Source: Adiantum capillus-veneris (taxonomy: Eukaryota; Streptophyta; Polypodiopsida; Polypodiales; Pteridaceae). From it: DNA of 64,000 nt. Every line of letters starts with the position of its first letter. Positions within the stretch are counted from its first letter, which is position 1. The position numbers were made by a program, and so were the translations under genes. The notes beneath the pieces are model-generated. The model was not told the origin of the DNA. It saw nothing but the letters and a program-made list of their open reading frames with translations, and did no database searches. Below, piece after piece: positions 1 through 11,270 of this stretch. The stretch spans positions 80,082,618-80,146,617 of the forward strand of contig CM043948.1 of NCBI GenBank assembly GCA_014529385.2. Direction: 5' to 3'.

Positions 1-2080
1 TTCTTGAAGCAAAATAGCTCCAAGGCAATCACCACAAGCATCATATTGGACCTCAAATGGCTTTGAGAGATCTAGTAATGTGAACACACGTTGAGAGATA
101 AACTTCTCATAAGCTTCTTGTAATTTTGAAGTCCATGAATACTTAATGTTCTTTTTTTTGTTAAGCCATGTAATAGGCACACATACCTACAAAGCTTTGT
201 ACCTCTTGTAGATTCCTTGGATTAGGCCATCTTTTTATTATCTCTAACTTTTTTGCATCTATACGGGTGCCATCTTTAGAGATAATGTGACCTAAGTATT
301 GAATCTCTTGTAAAAAAAAATCACTTTTCTTTTGATTAATGAAAAGCTTATTCTCTCTCACAACTTGAAAGGTTACCTGGAGGTGTTGATTGTACTCTTC
401 AAGAGAATTTGGATGGCCTGAAGACTTTTGTCCATCATGAGTTTGAATGCATATGGAGCATTTGTCAGGCAAAAACTTGTAAATTATGAAATAGATTTTC
501 TACCCGTGGCACAGGAAATCTATTTTTGATAGTGATCTTATTTAGTGCTCTATAGTCTACACACATGTGATATGTGTTGTCTTTCTTTTGCACTAAAAGC
601 AATGGTGAACGAAATGGAGAGGAGCTAGACCTCACTGTTCCCCCCCCCCCCCCCCCTTTTGTTTTACGAATTCATGTACTTGCCTCATGATCTCCTCTTG
701 TTGAGCTTGTGAAACTCGATAAGGAGGCTTGTTAGGTGGTGATCTTCTTGATAGGAGCTCAATTGCATGGTCATCATCCCTCATTTTAGAGATAGCTCAC
801 TAGGGATGCAATCATTGAAAACATCTTGGAATCCTTTTAGAAAATTAGACAACTCTAGTTCCTCTCGTTTCCCTTTATTGCAGGGATATGGTGTTTCCCA
901 ACTCATTAGTATCTATGTACATGCTCTTTTCCCTATAGTGAAGTAGATTCTCCTTTCAAGGAACTTCATGTTGGAAGCCATGTGCTTAAACCATGGTGCC
1001 CCAACGATAACATTCTCATGTTTGAGGGGGAAGATGAAGAAATCCTCTTTGTCCAAACAGCTTTGGACATGAAGCCTTAATTTTCCAATGAAAGAAGTAA
1101 CTGAGACGTCTTGCCCCTTGATAGCTCCATTGGCTTTCAATGCATCTCCCATCTTGTGGGCTTGTATGCCTAGCTTAGTGGTCAACTCCATGGATATAAA
1201 GTTGTGATTTGAACTAGGGTCAAACAGAATAAAGGCATCATGCTCTTGCATCTTTCCCCAAGCATAGGAAAGGAAAAATCCTTGGCAATGAGCATCCTCT
1301 TTTGGAGATTCAAACATAGAGACTATAGGAGTCTCATTGCGGGCAATTCTCTTGGGGCAAGGACGATAACCATGGCCTTGCTCCCCACACTTAAAACATT
1401 TGTGGTCCTTACTAAAAGATTCTAGCTCTTTAGGAGAGAGTTTATATTTACCTTTGTAAACTCCCTTCTCCTTGGACCAATTGTTGTTGTTATCGGAATA
1501 GCCTTGTAAGAATTTTGGGCATTGGTTTTCCCCTTGGCATCATTTTTGTCTTTATTTTCCATGGGCCTGACATTCTGTCTAGCCCCTTGTTGGAAATTGA
1601 TGTGCGAAGCAACCATGGTGTGGTGGATTACTTTGGTGATAGAACTAGGCCATTGAGAGTTGACATACTCGGCCATCTCTTTGGGTAATCTTGCACAAAA
1701 TTGTTTCTTTTGCACGGCAAAGTATATCTTTTGAAAGATAGTAGTCTTGAGATGTAAATCCCAAACTTGTCCACATATTTGTGGATAGACTCATGAGAGA
1801 GAAGCTTTAAACTTCACCATTTGGTAAGCACTTTGTCCTTTGCATCACTTGCAAGGAATTGCTTCATGATGGAAACTCGTAGAGTTTTCCATGTCTTTGG
1901 GGCTTTGTCGTTGCCAAAAAGGCTAGCCCATCATTGATGAGCCGATTTTTGGAAGTGCATAGCTACATGGTGTAGCTTCGAGGACTCCGTGAAGCCCTCG
2001 TCTCCAAAGGCCGCATCAAATTGTTGGATGAAGGTCAATACTTTGTTGGTAGCACCGAAGGTGCCATCATAGGTGAGAAA
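1..2080 (-). pseudogene. Gypsy gag-pol remnant: gag core, CCHC knuckle, protease, partial reverse transcriptase
   Basis: Read right to left this holds the gag core (about 2080-1422), a zinc knuckle near 1400-1355 (CFKCGEQGHGYRPC, a complete CX2CX4HX4C), an aspartic protease around 1317-913 with FILFDPSSNHNFIS where the family normally has D-P-G-S, then reverse transcriptase pieces at 640-161 ending in SFVGMCAYY. The start of the RNase H domain occupies 1-120. Compared with the copy at 36781-41721, the catalytic F-x-D-D part of the reverse transcriptase is deleted between about 470 and 500. A 17-base C run sits at 640-656. Several frameshifts separate the parts, so this is not translatable. 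It is older than its relatives but retains the zinc-knuckle cysteine that they have lost. Confidence 0.85.
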
Positions 2081-2254
2081 TGCCAGGACAAGGGTCCTAC
2101 GGGGCAAGGCCCAACCTAGGGGGTCAAGGACCTAGGCCAAGGGCCTGGACTAGACCAGTGCGGATTGGGGATCCGCTTAGGAAAAGTGCTAGGAGCTAGG
2201 CCTATATAAGGGGCGGTAGGGAGGATCCTATGTTCAGTTACCCTAGGTCTTATA
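2081..2254 (+). repeat. 5' LTR of the LARD-like element
   Basis: The repeat begins tgccaggacaagg and ends ggtcttata, and is matched by 7491-7667. By eye there are about ten substitutions and one 3-bp indel, roughly 94% identity, so the insertion is not recent. It contains a TATA box at 2203-2210 followed by a GC-rich stretch. Confidence 0.88.
2203..2210 (+). promoter_or_regulatory. TATA box in the LARD-like LTR
   Basis: The sequence cctatataaggggcgg lies about 45 bp before the LTR end and is conserved unchanged in the other LTR (about 7611-7625). The position suits a U3 promoter giving a very short R-U5. Confidence 0.6.
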
Positions 2255-2255
2255 T

Positions 2256-2267
2256 TGGTATCAGAGC
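2256..2267 (+). other. Primer binding site, initiator Met-tRNA type
   Basis: TGGTATCAGAGC begins one base after the 5' LTR. This 12-mer complements the 3' end of plant initiator methionine tRNA and is the same primer used by the Gypsy copies (8668, 34820, 42126) and by the Copia element at 54070. Confidence 0.9.
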
Positions 2268-5200
2268 TCAGGGGGAGGGAGGAGCTATGGAGGAGGAGAA
2301 ATCCTTGCGGAGGAAGAGAAAAGCCTTGCATGCTTGGTTGCATGCTCTCTCTCTTTCTTCCTCGATGGAGGGCCGTGGTGGCAGGGCGTGTGGAGGGCGG
2401 TGGACAAGCTTCACGAGGAAACCCTGCTGCAAGGCGGGCATGGCCCCTTAAGTAGGGGCTAACCAAGCGCGGTTGGGAAGCCGATAGCATCGCGGGCAAG
2501 CCCACTTACCAGGAGGAAGGGTCAAATTTGGACTTGCATGGAATTGGTCTCCCTCTGTCGTGCTGGGTTCGCCATGGCCCAAGGGACAATTTTCGTCACA
2601 GAGCCGCCGTGAGGGGAGGACCTACTCGAGCTCCATCTGCTACATCGTCTGCACGCAGAGCAGCCGCCATCACTGGGTGGGTATTTTTTTGTTTTATTCA
2701 TATACTATTGTTCACATTGGGCGCCCTAAAGGTGCCCTAAAGCACCCTAAGGGGCCACTCCCACAAGATGCAAGCTCTCAACCGCCTGCAACAGCACAGT
2801 CGAACATAACACCACAGCTCTAGCTCCCAAGTGAGCTCATTCTCAGCCGCATGCATGCACCATGCGAACATCCTCAGTATTTTGCTGCAGAAGCTTTACA
2901 ATTTCTGCCATGGTTTTGATAAACCATTCAAGTTCACTTGCAATTAGCTTTTGAAAGTTTATAGAAAGCCGCCGACAGACACTAGGGAGTAGCAACTTGA
3001 AATATTGTTCGACTGTATCATGAGGAGTACTACAAAGGCTATGAGCCATCGATAGGACGCCAAGCCTCCACAAACACATCCACTCTCAGCTCATCGAATG
3101 GAGTTTCTGATAAGGACATCATGATCACGGACTCAACCTCGTCTTCAGAAGCTAACAATTACATGAAATAAAAAATTATGCTGCCATTGTGTGGCAAAGA
3201 AGCTCCTCGATTTCGAGAGGTGATCTACACACAAATAGCAGACATGTCTTCTGCTCTTGTCAAGGCATGCCCAAGTGGGTCGTATAAAAATTGAAAGCCA
3301 ACCAGGAGCCTCGGTATCTATTACAATTGGCCAAGGTCAGGCCACCATCAACGTATGATTGGCGAAGCCCGGTTTCAAATACACCATACTTCCAACTGAA
3401 CTTAATTTTTTTTCTACACGCACGGCAACAATGTACCCTCTTTTAATTTTGTTTCTATCAAGTTGATTACCCTCATTGTTTCTGCAGGGTAAAAACTAGT
3501 ATTACAATGAGCAAGGCTCCGTACAAGGGTGCTAACGGGCACGGCTTGTGGCAATTAGCATATGCATTACATACTTGCTGCATATATCATTGAGAAGGGC
3601 AAGTTGCTTGGCATGGCTGACTCCTTGTCACTATTTTTAACAGCTGCCAGAGGATGCTTCCTACACAATATTAGCTCAGTTCAATTAAAATTCCTCGACA
3701 AGGTCAATTCCTTTTGTCCTCATATCGGTATGTTAACAATTGTCTCAGTTGGCTATCAGCATGGCTTCAATTTACGCATCTTGCATTTTGACTATCCACA
3801 TTTGGCATATGCTATGAGCAACAAACTTGGGAAGAATTCGGCAATATGCTCGCAGGTTATTTCATGAGAAACAGACGGGCATATATGATACAAAAACAGA
3901 TCACTCTCGAGCAGCAAATATGGCCATGCGCCATATTTAAACGAGTTTCTTCCACGGAATATCGGGCCAACTGGTTACAGCAAGGACCAGGTTAGCCAAG
4001 TTTAAGTTTTTCTTGTTCCTTCCTGTTTGCACTTTACTTAGCAATTACTGTCATTGTGCAATGCAAAGTGCTTTGGAAATTTCATAAGAAGCACGGCTTC
4101 AGGGAACTCGCAAAATTGGGAGTATCAGCTCACAAAATCCCTACCTGTCTAAATTGTACAAGGTACTTATAGTTTTGGTTCTCACGATTGAATCCATCAG
4201 TCTCCGTAAGGGCTTACAATTCTTCATGCAAGGCATGCTAGTGAAGTGGATTCAATTCTACCGCTTCATGCATTACGCTTCTGCTAGCACACTCACACCT
4301 CTGTCAAGGACAGAGGTGCGAGTCTGTCTGTAGTCTGTCAAGGACAGACTACGGATGGATGCTTTAATACGACTGCTGGTTGCTATCAACACTCAACAAC
4401 ACTAAAAGAACCTAAAAGTTCGGCTAGATTAACCGGCAAGGTGCCCTTTTCAAGTCATCCCCATACAGTCACGACCCATACACGGTAGATGGTCAAGATG
4501 TGACTTGTGTTACCTCTCGTGATGCGAGCGTCATACAGTCAAATTGTTGCATGCTTATAGGATAAGCTACAAATCAGGCATAAGATGCCTACGAGCACAC
4601 ATTCTGGGAACACACTCTAGAAATTGAAGGAAAGTGCCTTGGCCCAGCATGCTCTTCTTCTCTTTCTTTTTCTTATTTCTCTCAAGAATAATGAAAATTT
4701 TTTCAGAATCTTTTGATACATGTTTTGCCCGTAAGTCAGCCTGAGCCAAGGTGCTCTAACTCTCAACTAACACGTGGCTAAGATGCTACTCAAATTAGTC
4801 TTCATTGGTTCGTCCGTTGAACACTAATTTGCATAATGGCTATGAGCCACACTGCCTAAGAGCCATTGTTAGGCCAAGGGTAAGACCTAACCATTGGCAT
4901 TCTTTGGATAATTCTTTTCAAGATCAACCAGATCTACCCAGGGAAGTACACACCGACATTATTGGACAACCAAGAGTCTTGTTACTACGGATGTCTAGGG
5001 TGTCATTTTTTTCCACTACATGTTTTCAGTGCGACACTCAAGTTGAGTTTTTCATACTCTTCAACTCACAGCAACTGAGCTCTACAAGGAAGTATCAATG
5101 CAGCAATCAGTTGCGACAACATAGCTGTCCATAAGAGCTCGGCATTTCACTTGTGTGGATTTCCTGCTCTCTCTATAGCACTACAGCGTGTCTATGGACA

Positions 5201-7477
5201 TACTGTTTTGGGGTAAGACCCGACAGGTGATTGTTACATCACCCCATAGGCATTAAGGATCACAGTTGATCTCTCCCAGTTATATTTTCAAGGAAATAAT
5301 TACGCAATCTACCACACACGGTAGCGAACAGAGACACTTTTCAAGTTGATTCCAATCATTTTGTACACGGTTGACTATGTTAGTTACCATGATCTTCTAG
5401 TTGAGCAGTTTCTACAAAGAGTCTTACCAAGGGGTTTGACTACGTAGATTCTAATCCAAGGGCTCCGATTGCACAGGCAACACCCAAGGTTTCCAGCGCA
5501 ATGCTGTTTATTTTTTCAGGTAGGGGATGTGCTCCTCTCCATTGGAATACAGGTAAGTGTACATTACGTTCAAATCTCTAGGTATGCATCTATTCATTTG
5601 GTGTTATTCCATTTTTAGTATGATTTGCTTGGTTTTTCAAGACGTCTAAGTACGCTTGAATGTTACAGAGCCATGCCAAGGGCATGCCGGCACAAAGTAT
5701 TTTGGGCCAAGTGTCCAATCTATCTTTTTGTCTTATACTGATACGAATCTACTTGTCGTGTTCAATTTGGCACATGTTGTCACATGGGATACAACATGGT
5801 CTAGGCACTCAAGGAGTTAGGTTTAGCCAGTGTGGAGCAATGAATGAGGGTCCCTCTCACTCTTGTCGTAGAGTGTTTGCAGTTACCTCCATACACAAGT
5901 ACATCTTGTACTTGAAGGATGTTCTTTTTACACATCCTTACATGAGACATATTCCCCATGTGGAGAATATGAGTCTCTGGACTAACACTAGCGCCATTAT
6001 TTCAATTATGTCATGACAAAGTCCCTAGGTGCTAGTTACATCTGTTTTCTAGACCATTTTCAGCACAACGTATTAGGAGCAATTTCGTGGCCAGAAATTG
6101 TAAGATACTTAAAATGACTTGTTAAGGTACAAGTATTGCTAAACAACATTACAGATGGTTGTTTATACATATAGCACGACTATAAGTTGTTAACGAAAAA
6201 GTTTCATTGTTTGCACCTAGAAGTGATCAATGTTTCACCTTCTATTGTGCTTCAAACGTTATAGCAATGCTTGCAAAAGATTGCAACTAAAAGTATTTAG
6301 TTTCTTTTCAGAACTATTTACATTCCTTTTAATGCGTGCTACCCGCATCACATTTGCCATAAGTATTGGCAAAGACCATTATGGATATACAGGTTCGGGT
6401 TAGTTTTTGCTAAATGCATGCACACAAGGTGTTATGGGCCCTAGTGTTTAGCAAAGGCTGATTTGGAACGGCATGCATATTCCTTAGGTTGTTGCTTATA
6501 AAGCATTTTGCACCCTATGTGCATTATCTCTATGAGATTACTTTTGGGTCTACTAATCACCAATAGAGGTCATGGCTCGGTTTGGGCGTTTGTGGATTTT
6601 TTCAAGTTAACCACGATGGTTATTTTGGACATTGTTGATTCCTCACCAATGTTATACACTACTGTGATTCCCCGTCTATCAGTCATCTGGGATGACTGTC
6701 TGTAAACCATGAGGAAAACACATCTCAGTTATCCAAGGGGATAGGCAGATTACAAAGAGTAATCTGGTACTAAAGAATCTGCTAAGAGAATACGTTAGCA
6801 CAACACATTTCTGAATAGATGATTTTCTCCCTATTCTACAATTTTCTTAAGTATGGTTTTCGACTTTGAACACCTGTTGTGGTGGGGTTGGAGATTGTGT
6901 CAATACTTTCATACGTCAAGGACTTATCAGGTGTGCTGACAAAGTATGTTGGCAAGTAACCTTCATTAGGGATGAACATGTAGTTCTTTGTGTTCCAAAC
7001 TATTTAGAATTCTAAAACGAGAACGTTCCCTATCTACGAACTTTTCAAGATACTCAAGCGAGTAGGAAATCTGGCTCACAACTGCATGGAAAGTTCCGCC
7101 AAGGTTTCCTTGCATTATTATTCCAGTACCTTTAGAAGATCTGAAAACTGGTTATGCCTTTGGACAACTCTTAATTGTGGTTACTCCTTTACAGTACTCA
7201 AGTGAGTTATAAATGGAGTTACCATTTAGACCCAAGTGACTCTTAGTTGTGGTTACTCCTTTACAACACTCAAGTTATTTATAAATGGAGTTACCATTTA
7301 GACCCAAGTGGTTGCAAACGGACAACAATGATGAAAATCAATATGTTGAACCTCTTCACTACACCAATTATCGTTCATACAGACAACTGGCTCACTTATG
7401 GGACGTCAATAAAGAAAACCTCAGTATTCTTACGAAGATATTACTACTTGTGTTTTCGAGGACGAAAACTCTTCCTT
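2268..7477 (+). other. Non-coding interior of the LARD-like element
   Basis: About 5.2 kb with no retroelement domain on either strand. The first 200 bp are purine-rich. Near the 3' end a segment of about 72 bp is present twice in tandem (7171-7242 and 7243-7313), each copy including ttgtggttactcctttaca and ggagttaccatttagaccc. Short open frames (for example 3562-3867, 5660-6016 and 7247-7708) have no recognisable domains, and the last runs into the LTR. I see no host gene captured in it. Confidence 0.6.
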
Positions 7478-7490
7478 AAGGGGGGAGTAA
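7478..7490 (+). other. Polypurine tract of the LARD-like element
   Basis: aaggggggagtaa lies directly against the 3' LTR start at 7491, as expected for the plus-strand primer. Confidence 0.85.
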
Positions 7491-7667
7491 TGTCAGGACA
7501 AGGGTCCTACGGGGCAAGGCCCAACCTAGGGGGTCAGGGACCTAGGCCAAGGGCCTGGACTGGACCCGTGCGGACTGCGGATCCACTTAGGGCAAGTGCT
7601 AGGAGCTGGGCCTATATAAGGGGCGGTAGGGAGGAGGATCCTATGTTCAGTTACCCTAGGTCTTATA
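7491..7667 (+). repeat. 3' LTR of the LARD-like element
   Basis: Begins tgtcaggacaagg and ends ggtcttata; it pairs with 2081-2254. It has an extra gag trinucleotide relative to the 5' copy. The interrupted Gypsy gag resumes right after it with ggaaaagagatac. Confidence 0.88.
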
Positions 7668-8271
7668 GGAAAAGAGATACTCTTTCCTCCCTCTTTGAGC
7701 TTCTTTAACTTTTGTGACCTTCACCACGCAAGGTAAGATTTGCGATGTCCTCCCCTCTTGTATTCTCTAGGAGAATAGCCATAGCTTTCATCCGTAGAGG
7801 AGGAAGGTGAAGAAGAAGGAGAAGAGGGTGACCTTTTTCTTACCCTTTTCTTCCTTTGTTTCCTCTCTTCCCTTTTAGAGTGACAAGGAGAAGGACTATG
7901 GGTTAACCATTTCCTCTTGGGAGGAGTTGGCGATCATCTAGACCGCCATCTTCATGGGCCACATCTTTTGAGGAACCTAGGGAGTCATTACTTTCTCGTT
8001 CTTTGGATTCCTCCTCTGGTATGGGAGAGAGTCTTCTTTTGGGGGTCTCACCAAGAGGACTCCTAAGCTCTCTCTCCTCTTTGAGAGGAAAGAAAATCCC
8101 ATAAGCACGAAGTTGTTGAGTAGCTTCAGCTTGCAAAGAGGGGTTTCCCATAGCTTGTTGCAACCTAGTAACAAGATAATTAACAAACATGGGGGCATCA
8201 TCATTAGCACCTTCATGTGAAAAATCAAAGTTATCAATGTTCATTCTACTCTCTTGGTTATTGTCAGCTAA
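7668..8271 (-). pseudogene. N-terminal part of the interrupted Gypsy gag
   Basis: Translation on the minus strand gives MNIDNFDFSHEG, then a segment parallel to LVNYLVSRLQQAMG of the tandem copies, followed by a Ser/Pro/Lys-rich linker. The family start codon, seen as MADNS at 41721, corresponds here to TTA at 8269-8271 (L-A-D-N-N), so the original start is lost and the first usable ATG is at 8244. Another frameshift near 7900 separates this from the Arg/Lys-rich stretch. The piece is continuous with the gag ending at 2080 once the 2081-7667 insertion is disregarded. Confidence 0.82.
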
Positions 8272-8667
8272 TTGATCTTCTGTGTTTACTTAGTGTATGC
8301 TTTGGTAATTCAAAACCTTAGTTGCTACTCCTCTTAGCTTTTGAAAATAGGCACTTAAGTATCTACACCCACGTCTATAATTGGTTAATTATAGAGAGTA
8401 GTGGAGTGAGTCTAACATAGCGGAGTTGCTGAGGGATAGCTCCTTTCAGACTTCTTATGGCTCAATAATGGTAAAGCCGTAGGCAAGTCTAAAAAGACTC
8501 CATTATTAAGACCAAATCTTCCGAGGTGTGCACCATATCCCACATAGTGGGCTCAAAAAAACCGATAATAGATCCCAGTCCCACTTACCCTAATATAATT
8601 AACAAAATCAACCATTAATAGGCTACTCAGGGACCTCTCTTCTTAAGCAAGAAAAGAGAAACCTAAT

Positions 8668-8679
8668 GCTCTGATACCA
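8668..8679 (-). other. Primer binding site of the left Gypsy element
   Basis: gctctgatacca on the plus strand is the reverse complement of TGGTATCAGAGC. It sits next to the LTR that begins at 8681. Confidence 0.9.
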
Positions 8680-8680
8680 A

Positions 8681-10490
8681 TGTAATGGAAATGGCCTATG
8701 AACTTTGAGAATAACGGAATTAGGAAATTAGGTGAAGCACTTTTGAGAGATTACTTTGTGAGCATAGCGGGTGAACTTAATTGATGGTAGCAACATAAAC
8801 ATGGTACCTAGTTAACTTGGCATGAACAATACTTTTGCAAGAGAGAGAGTTTAGAGAACATGAGAATAGTTGAGGACCGATTCCTATGGAGCCGGTCCCC
8901 CCTCCAATAGGCATTTGTATTATAGTTTCTCCCATCAAGAGAGACTTGGTACAATACAATCTTTGTGTTCCTTGTAACCTAGGTGATGCAATGAAGATGG
9001 AAAGCTTCATGCATCACAAGAATAACATAAACTTGAAGAAAGCATTAACTATCCCAAGCCTCAGTCTCAAGGCCTCAAACACCTTCGAAGGTGGAGAGAG
9101 CTAGCGGGGAATGAGGATAGGGAAGAGGAAGAAGAAACATTCCATAGGAGAAAGAAATAGTTCCTCACTTATCATTACTCTTCTTGCTAGCATATATAAT
9201 AGCATAGTAATGAAGATGGAGAAGATGGCAAGATTAAGCATTGAAGCATAGCTCTTGGTTGGATTTGCATTCCATAGCCAAGAGTGTTGGTGTAGGCTTT
9301 CACTCTCACAAGCTTGGAGAAGGAGGTGGTGTTCCTCAACTTTCACCAAGTGAGAATAGCCTTGCAAATGAGTGTGTGTGTGGAGTATATCCCCCTAGCA
9401 GCCCCCTTTCTTGCTTTGGGAAAAAATTCTACTTGCTACAAGCTCATTGGACCCCTCTCCCCTTAGCCAATCACATCTAGCATGCAGTCAAGCATATGGG
9501 TAGTCTTTTGACAAGTGTCCTCCTTACCCCTTAGAGAGAGAGAGAGCTTGAAAATATCTAGATATTTATTAAATGGAGGTAGAATCTCATTGGACCCCTC
9601 TTTAGCCCAACCAATAGCATTCAAGCACACCATGTGGTTAAGCTTAGTGAGAGTCTGACATTTGTCCCATGTGCTCTTTTAGAATTCCTCTAACTTTGAG
9701 ATTTTTATGCATAGGAAGTTTCTCAAGCAACTTACTCATTAAGTGAGTAGGTTCTCTTTTTGACTCAAGCATCTTACCCCCCATGCATATGAAGATTCTC
9801 AAGAAATTTCTCATTAAATGTGACAAGTACCTCAAGTACCTTAGTCATCAAGCATGACAAGCACCTTAGGTGGGGTTCCCACCTCAAGCACAGCCTTAGC
9901 TTGCTTAAGTTTAGGTCGGGTTCCCACATCAAGTACAACCCTAGCTTTCTTAAGTTTAGGTCGAGTTCCCACCTCAAGCACAACCCTAGCTTGCTTAAGG
10001 TTTCCACCTCAAGCACAACCCTAGCTTGCTTAAGGTTCCCACCTCAAGCACATCTCTAGCTTGCTTAAGTTTAGGTCGGGTTCCCACGTCAAGCTCAATC
10101 CTAGCTTGCTTAAGGTCAAAGGACTTTTAACACTAACCATTGGAGGTCTTTAATGAAGCTAACTCTAAGGTCTTTTAAGCTTCATTAGTTGCACATTGCT
10201 CTTTGATAGACTACCTCCTTTTGGACCCCTATTGATATGTAACCATCTCTCCTCTTGGTCCCCTGCTGAGGTAAGTTTAGAAGCACTTATTGCACATTGC
10301 TCTTTGGTAGACCATCTCCTTTTGGACCCCTATTGAGATGCAACCATCTCTCCTTTTGGTCCCGTGTTGAGACAGGTCTAGAAGCACATGTCTCTATTCT
10401 AACTCTTGCTCCCATTTATTCTCCCACATTAAATGATCAGTTTAATATGAGAAAGTCATTTGGTAAAGTTAGATGCTATATTTTATGACA
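8681..10490 (-). repeat. 5' LTR (1.8 kb) of the left Gypsy element
   Basis: It runs from tgtaatgg beside the primer site to ttttatgaca at 10490; on the minus strand it starts TG and ends CA. Many blocks match the 1.59-kb LTRs of the tandem array, for example ggagccggtcccccctcca and atcaagagagac. It is longer mainly because of a minisatellite at 9876-10112. Two ATTGG...CCAAT hairpins (9445-9471 and 9588-9615) are shared with the tandem-array LTRs. Confidence 0.85.
9876..10112. repeat. Minisatellite inside the Gypsy LTR, 35/45-bp units
   Basis: Six copies of a unit containing ttcccacctcaagcac and ctagcttgcttaag start near 9876, 9921, 9966, 10001, 10036 and 10081. Spacings are 45, 45, 35, 35 and 45 bp; the long form carries an extra 10 bp (tttaggtcgg). 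The block is absent from the LTRs of the tandem array. Confidence 0.8.
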
Positions 10491-11189
10491 GGTCTTCCCA
10501 AAATGATTTCGAAATTGAGTTTTTTCCCAAAGTCTACTATGGCAAAAGTGTGTTGATATTCAATCCCACAGGAATTGATTATCAGTTTTTCAAGCAGCCC
10601 TAATGGTCTCTCAATGTGTCCGTTAGCCAATTGCAATTTCATTCGAGTTGTTCTAATGAGTGGTTGTCTCCAGGATTCCCATACTGCTTTCGTGGCTATG
10701 GCTAGGCCTGCCCCACTATCCAGTATTGCCATGGTTTCAATGTCATTATATTTCATTGGAAGGGTGGTGTTTCCTTCTTTTGCTTCGTAATATTCTCCGA
10801 ATTTGTTCATTGGAACATATCGAATCTCTTTATTGTCCATTTTGTTTTCCAATTTTTCCATATTTTGAGATTAGCCTCTTTATCCCCACCTTCTCTAGGG
10901 TTTTCTGTAGATCATTCCATAAATATGGTCTGAGTTTTAACAATTCTCCCAAGGAAAGAGTGCATTGGATGGGTGTAGACATGATTGAATGAATATTGTC
11001 TACTTGTAGAGTTTGTTCAGCTCTTTTTACTTGAGTGGTGTTACACACTATGGATTCATCTTCGTTATCTCCCAAGTAAGAGGGTAATGTTTTCAAGGTC
11101 AATGGTTTTGACATTCCTGAAGCTCCAGATCCGCAATCTCCATACAAGGATTGTACATCCATGTTCATATCAAAAGGTAGGTTGTCCAA
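10491..11189 (-). pseudogene. Retroviral-type aspartic protease region of an older Ty3-like element
   Basis: The minus-strand frame shows AILDSGAGLAIATKAVW (the catalytic D-S-G), then a hydrophobic segment, and ends EIILGRP at the junction with the younger Gypsy LTR at 10490; LGRP is the conserved end of this protease fold. The upstream part (11189-10830, another frame) is an acidic linker. The break falls in or next to the proline codon of GRP, so reverse transcriptase and integrase of this element have been separated and presumably lie beyond the left edge. This protease differs clearly from that of the Gypsy family above (FILFDPGSTHNF type), so the two belong to different lineages. Confidence 0.8.
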
Positions 11190-11270
11190 CCAAACTTCCT
11201 CTATAGGAGCTGACTTTAGAGTTAGGCTCCCATCATTGATCTCTCTAACTTTTTCCCATAAGTGTCCTGG

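Larger units (their letters stand above)
2081..7667 (+). mobile_element. Non-autonomous LTR retrotransposon (LARD-like) with very short LTRs, nested in a Gypsy gag
   Basis: Two direct repeats of 174 and 177 bp bound a 5.2-kb interior. A Met-tRNA primer site follows the left repeat and a polypurine tract precedes the right one, so both ends have the layout needed for reverse transcription. The interior carries no recognisable gag, protease, reverse transcriptase or integrase on either strand; the longest open frame is about 150 codons and matches nothing I know. The host Gypsy gag reads up to 2080 and resumes at 7668. Flanking pentamers agaaa (2076-2080) and ggaaa (7668-7672) agree at four of five bases. 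The bases just before the polypurine tract (a frame reading GRKLFLKGG) resemble the end of Gypsy polyproteins, which suggests descent from a Gypsy element. Confidence 0.85.
1..10490 (-). mobile_element. Degraded Ty3/Gypsy element, same family as the 26995-43729 array, 3' end outside window
   Basis: The copy is transcribed right to left: 5' LTR at 8681-10490, primer site at 8668-8679, gag from about 8271 downward, protease near 913-1317, reverse transcriptase 161-640, and the RNase H start at the left edge. The protein order and sequence match the tandem Gypsy copies at 26995-43729, and the LTR is recognisably homologous to theirs. It is split by the plus-strand element at 2081-7667, after which the gag reading resumes. 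The right end (TG...CA read on the minus strand) lies inside the protease of an older element, so this copy is the second layer of the nest. The matching 3' LTR and target duplication partner must lie left of the window. Confidence 0.88.

Noticed and set aside
2116-2505. 129-codon minus-strand frame across the LARD-like 5' LTR
   Set aside because: It spans LTR, primer site and leader antisense; no homology, GC-rich chance frame.
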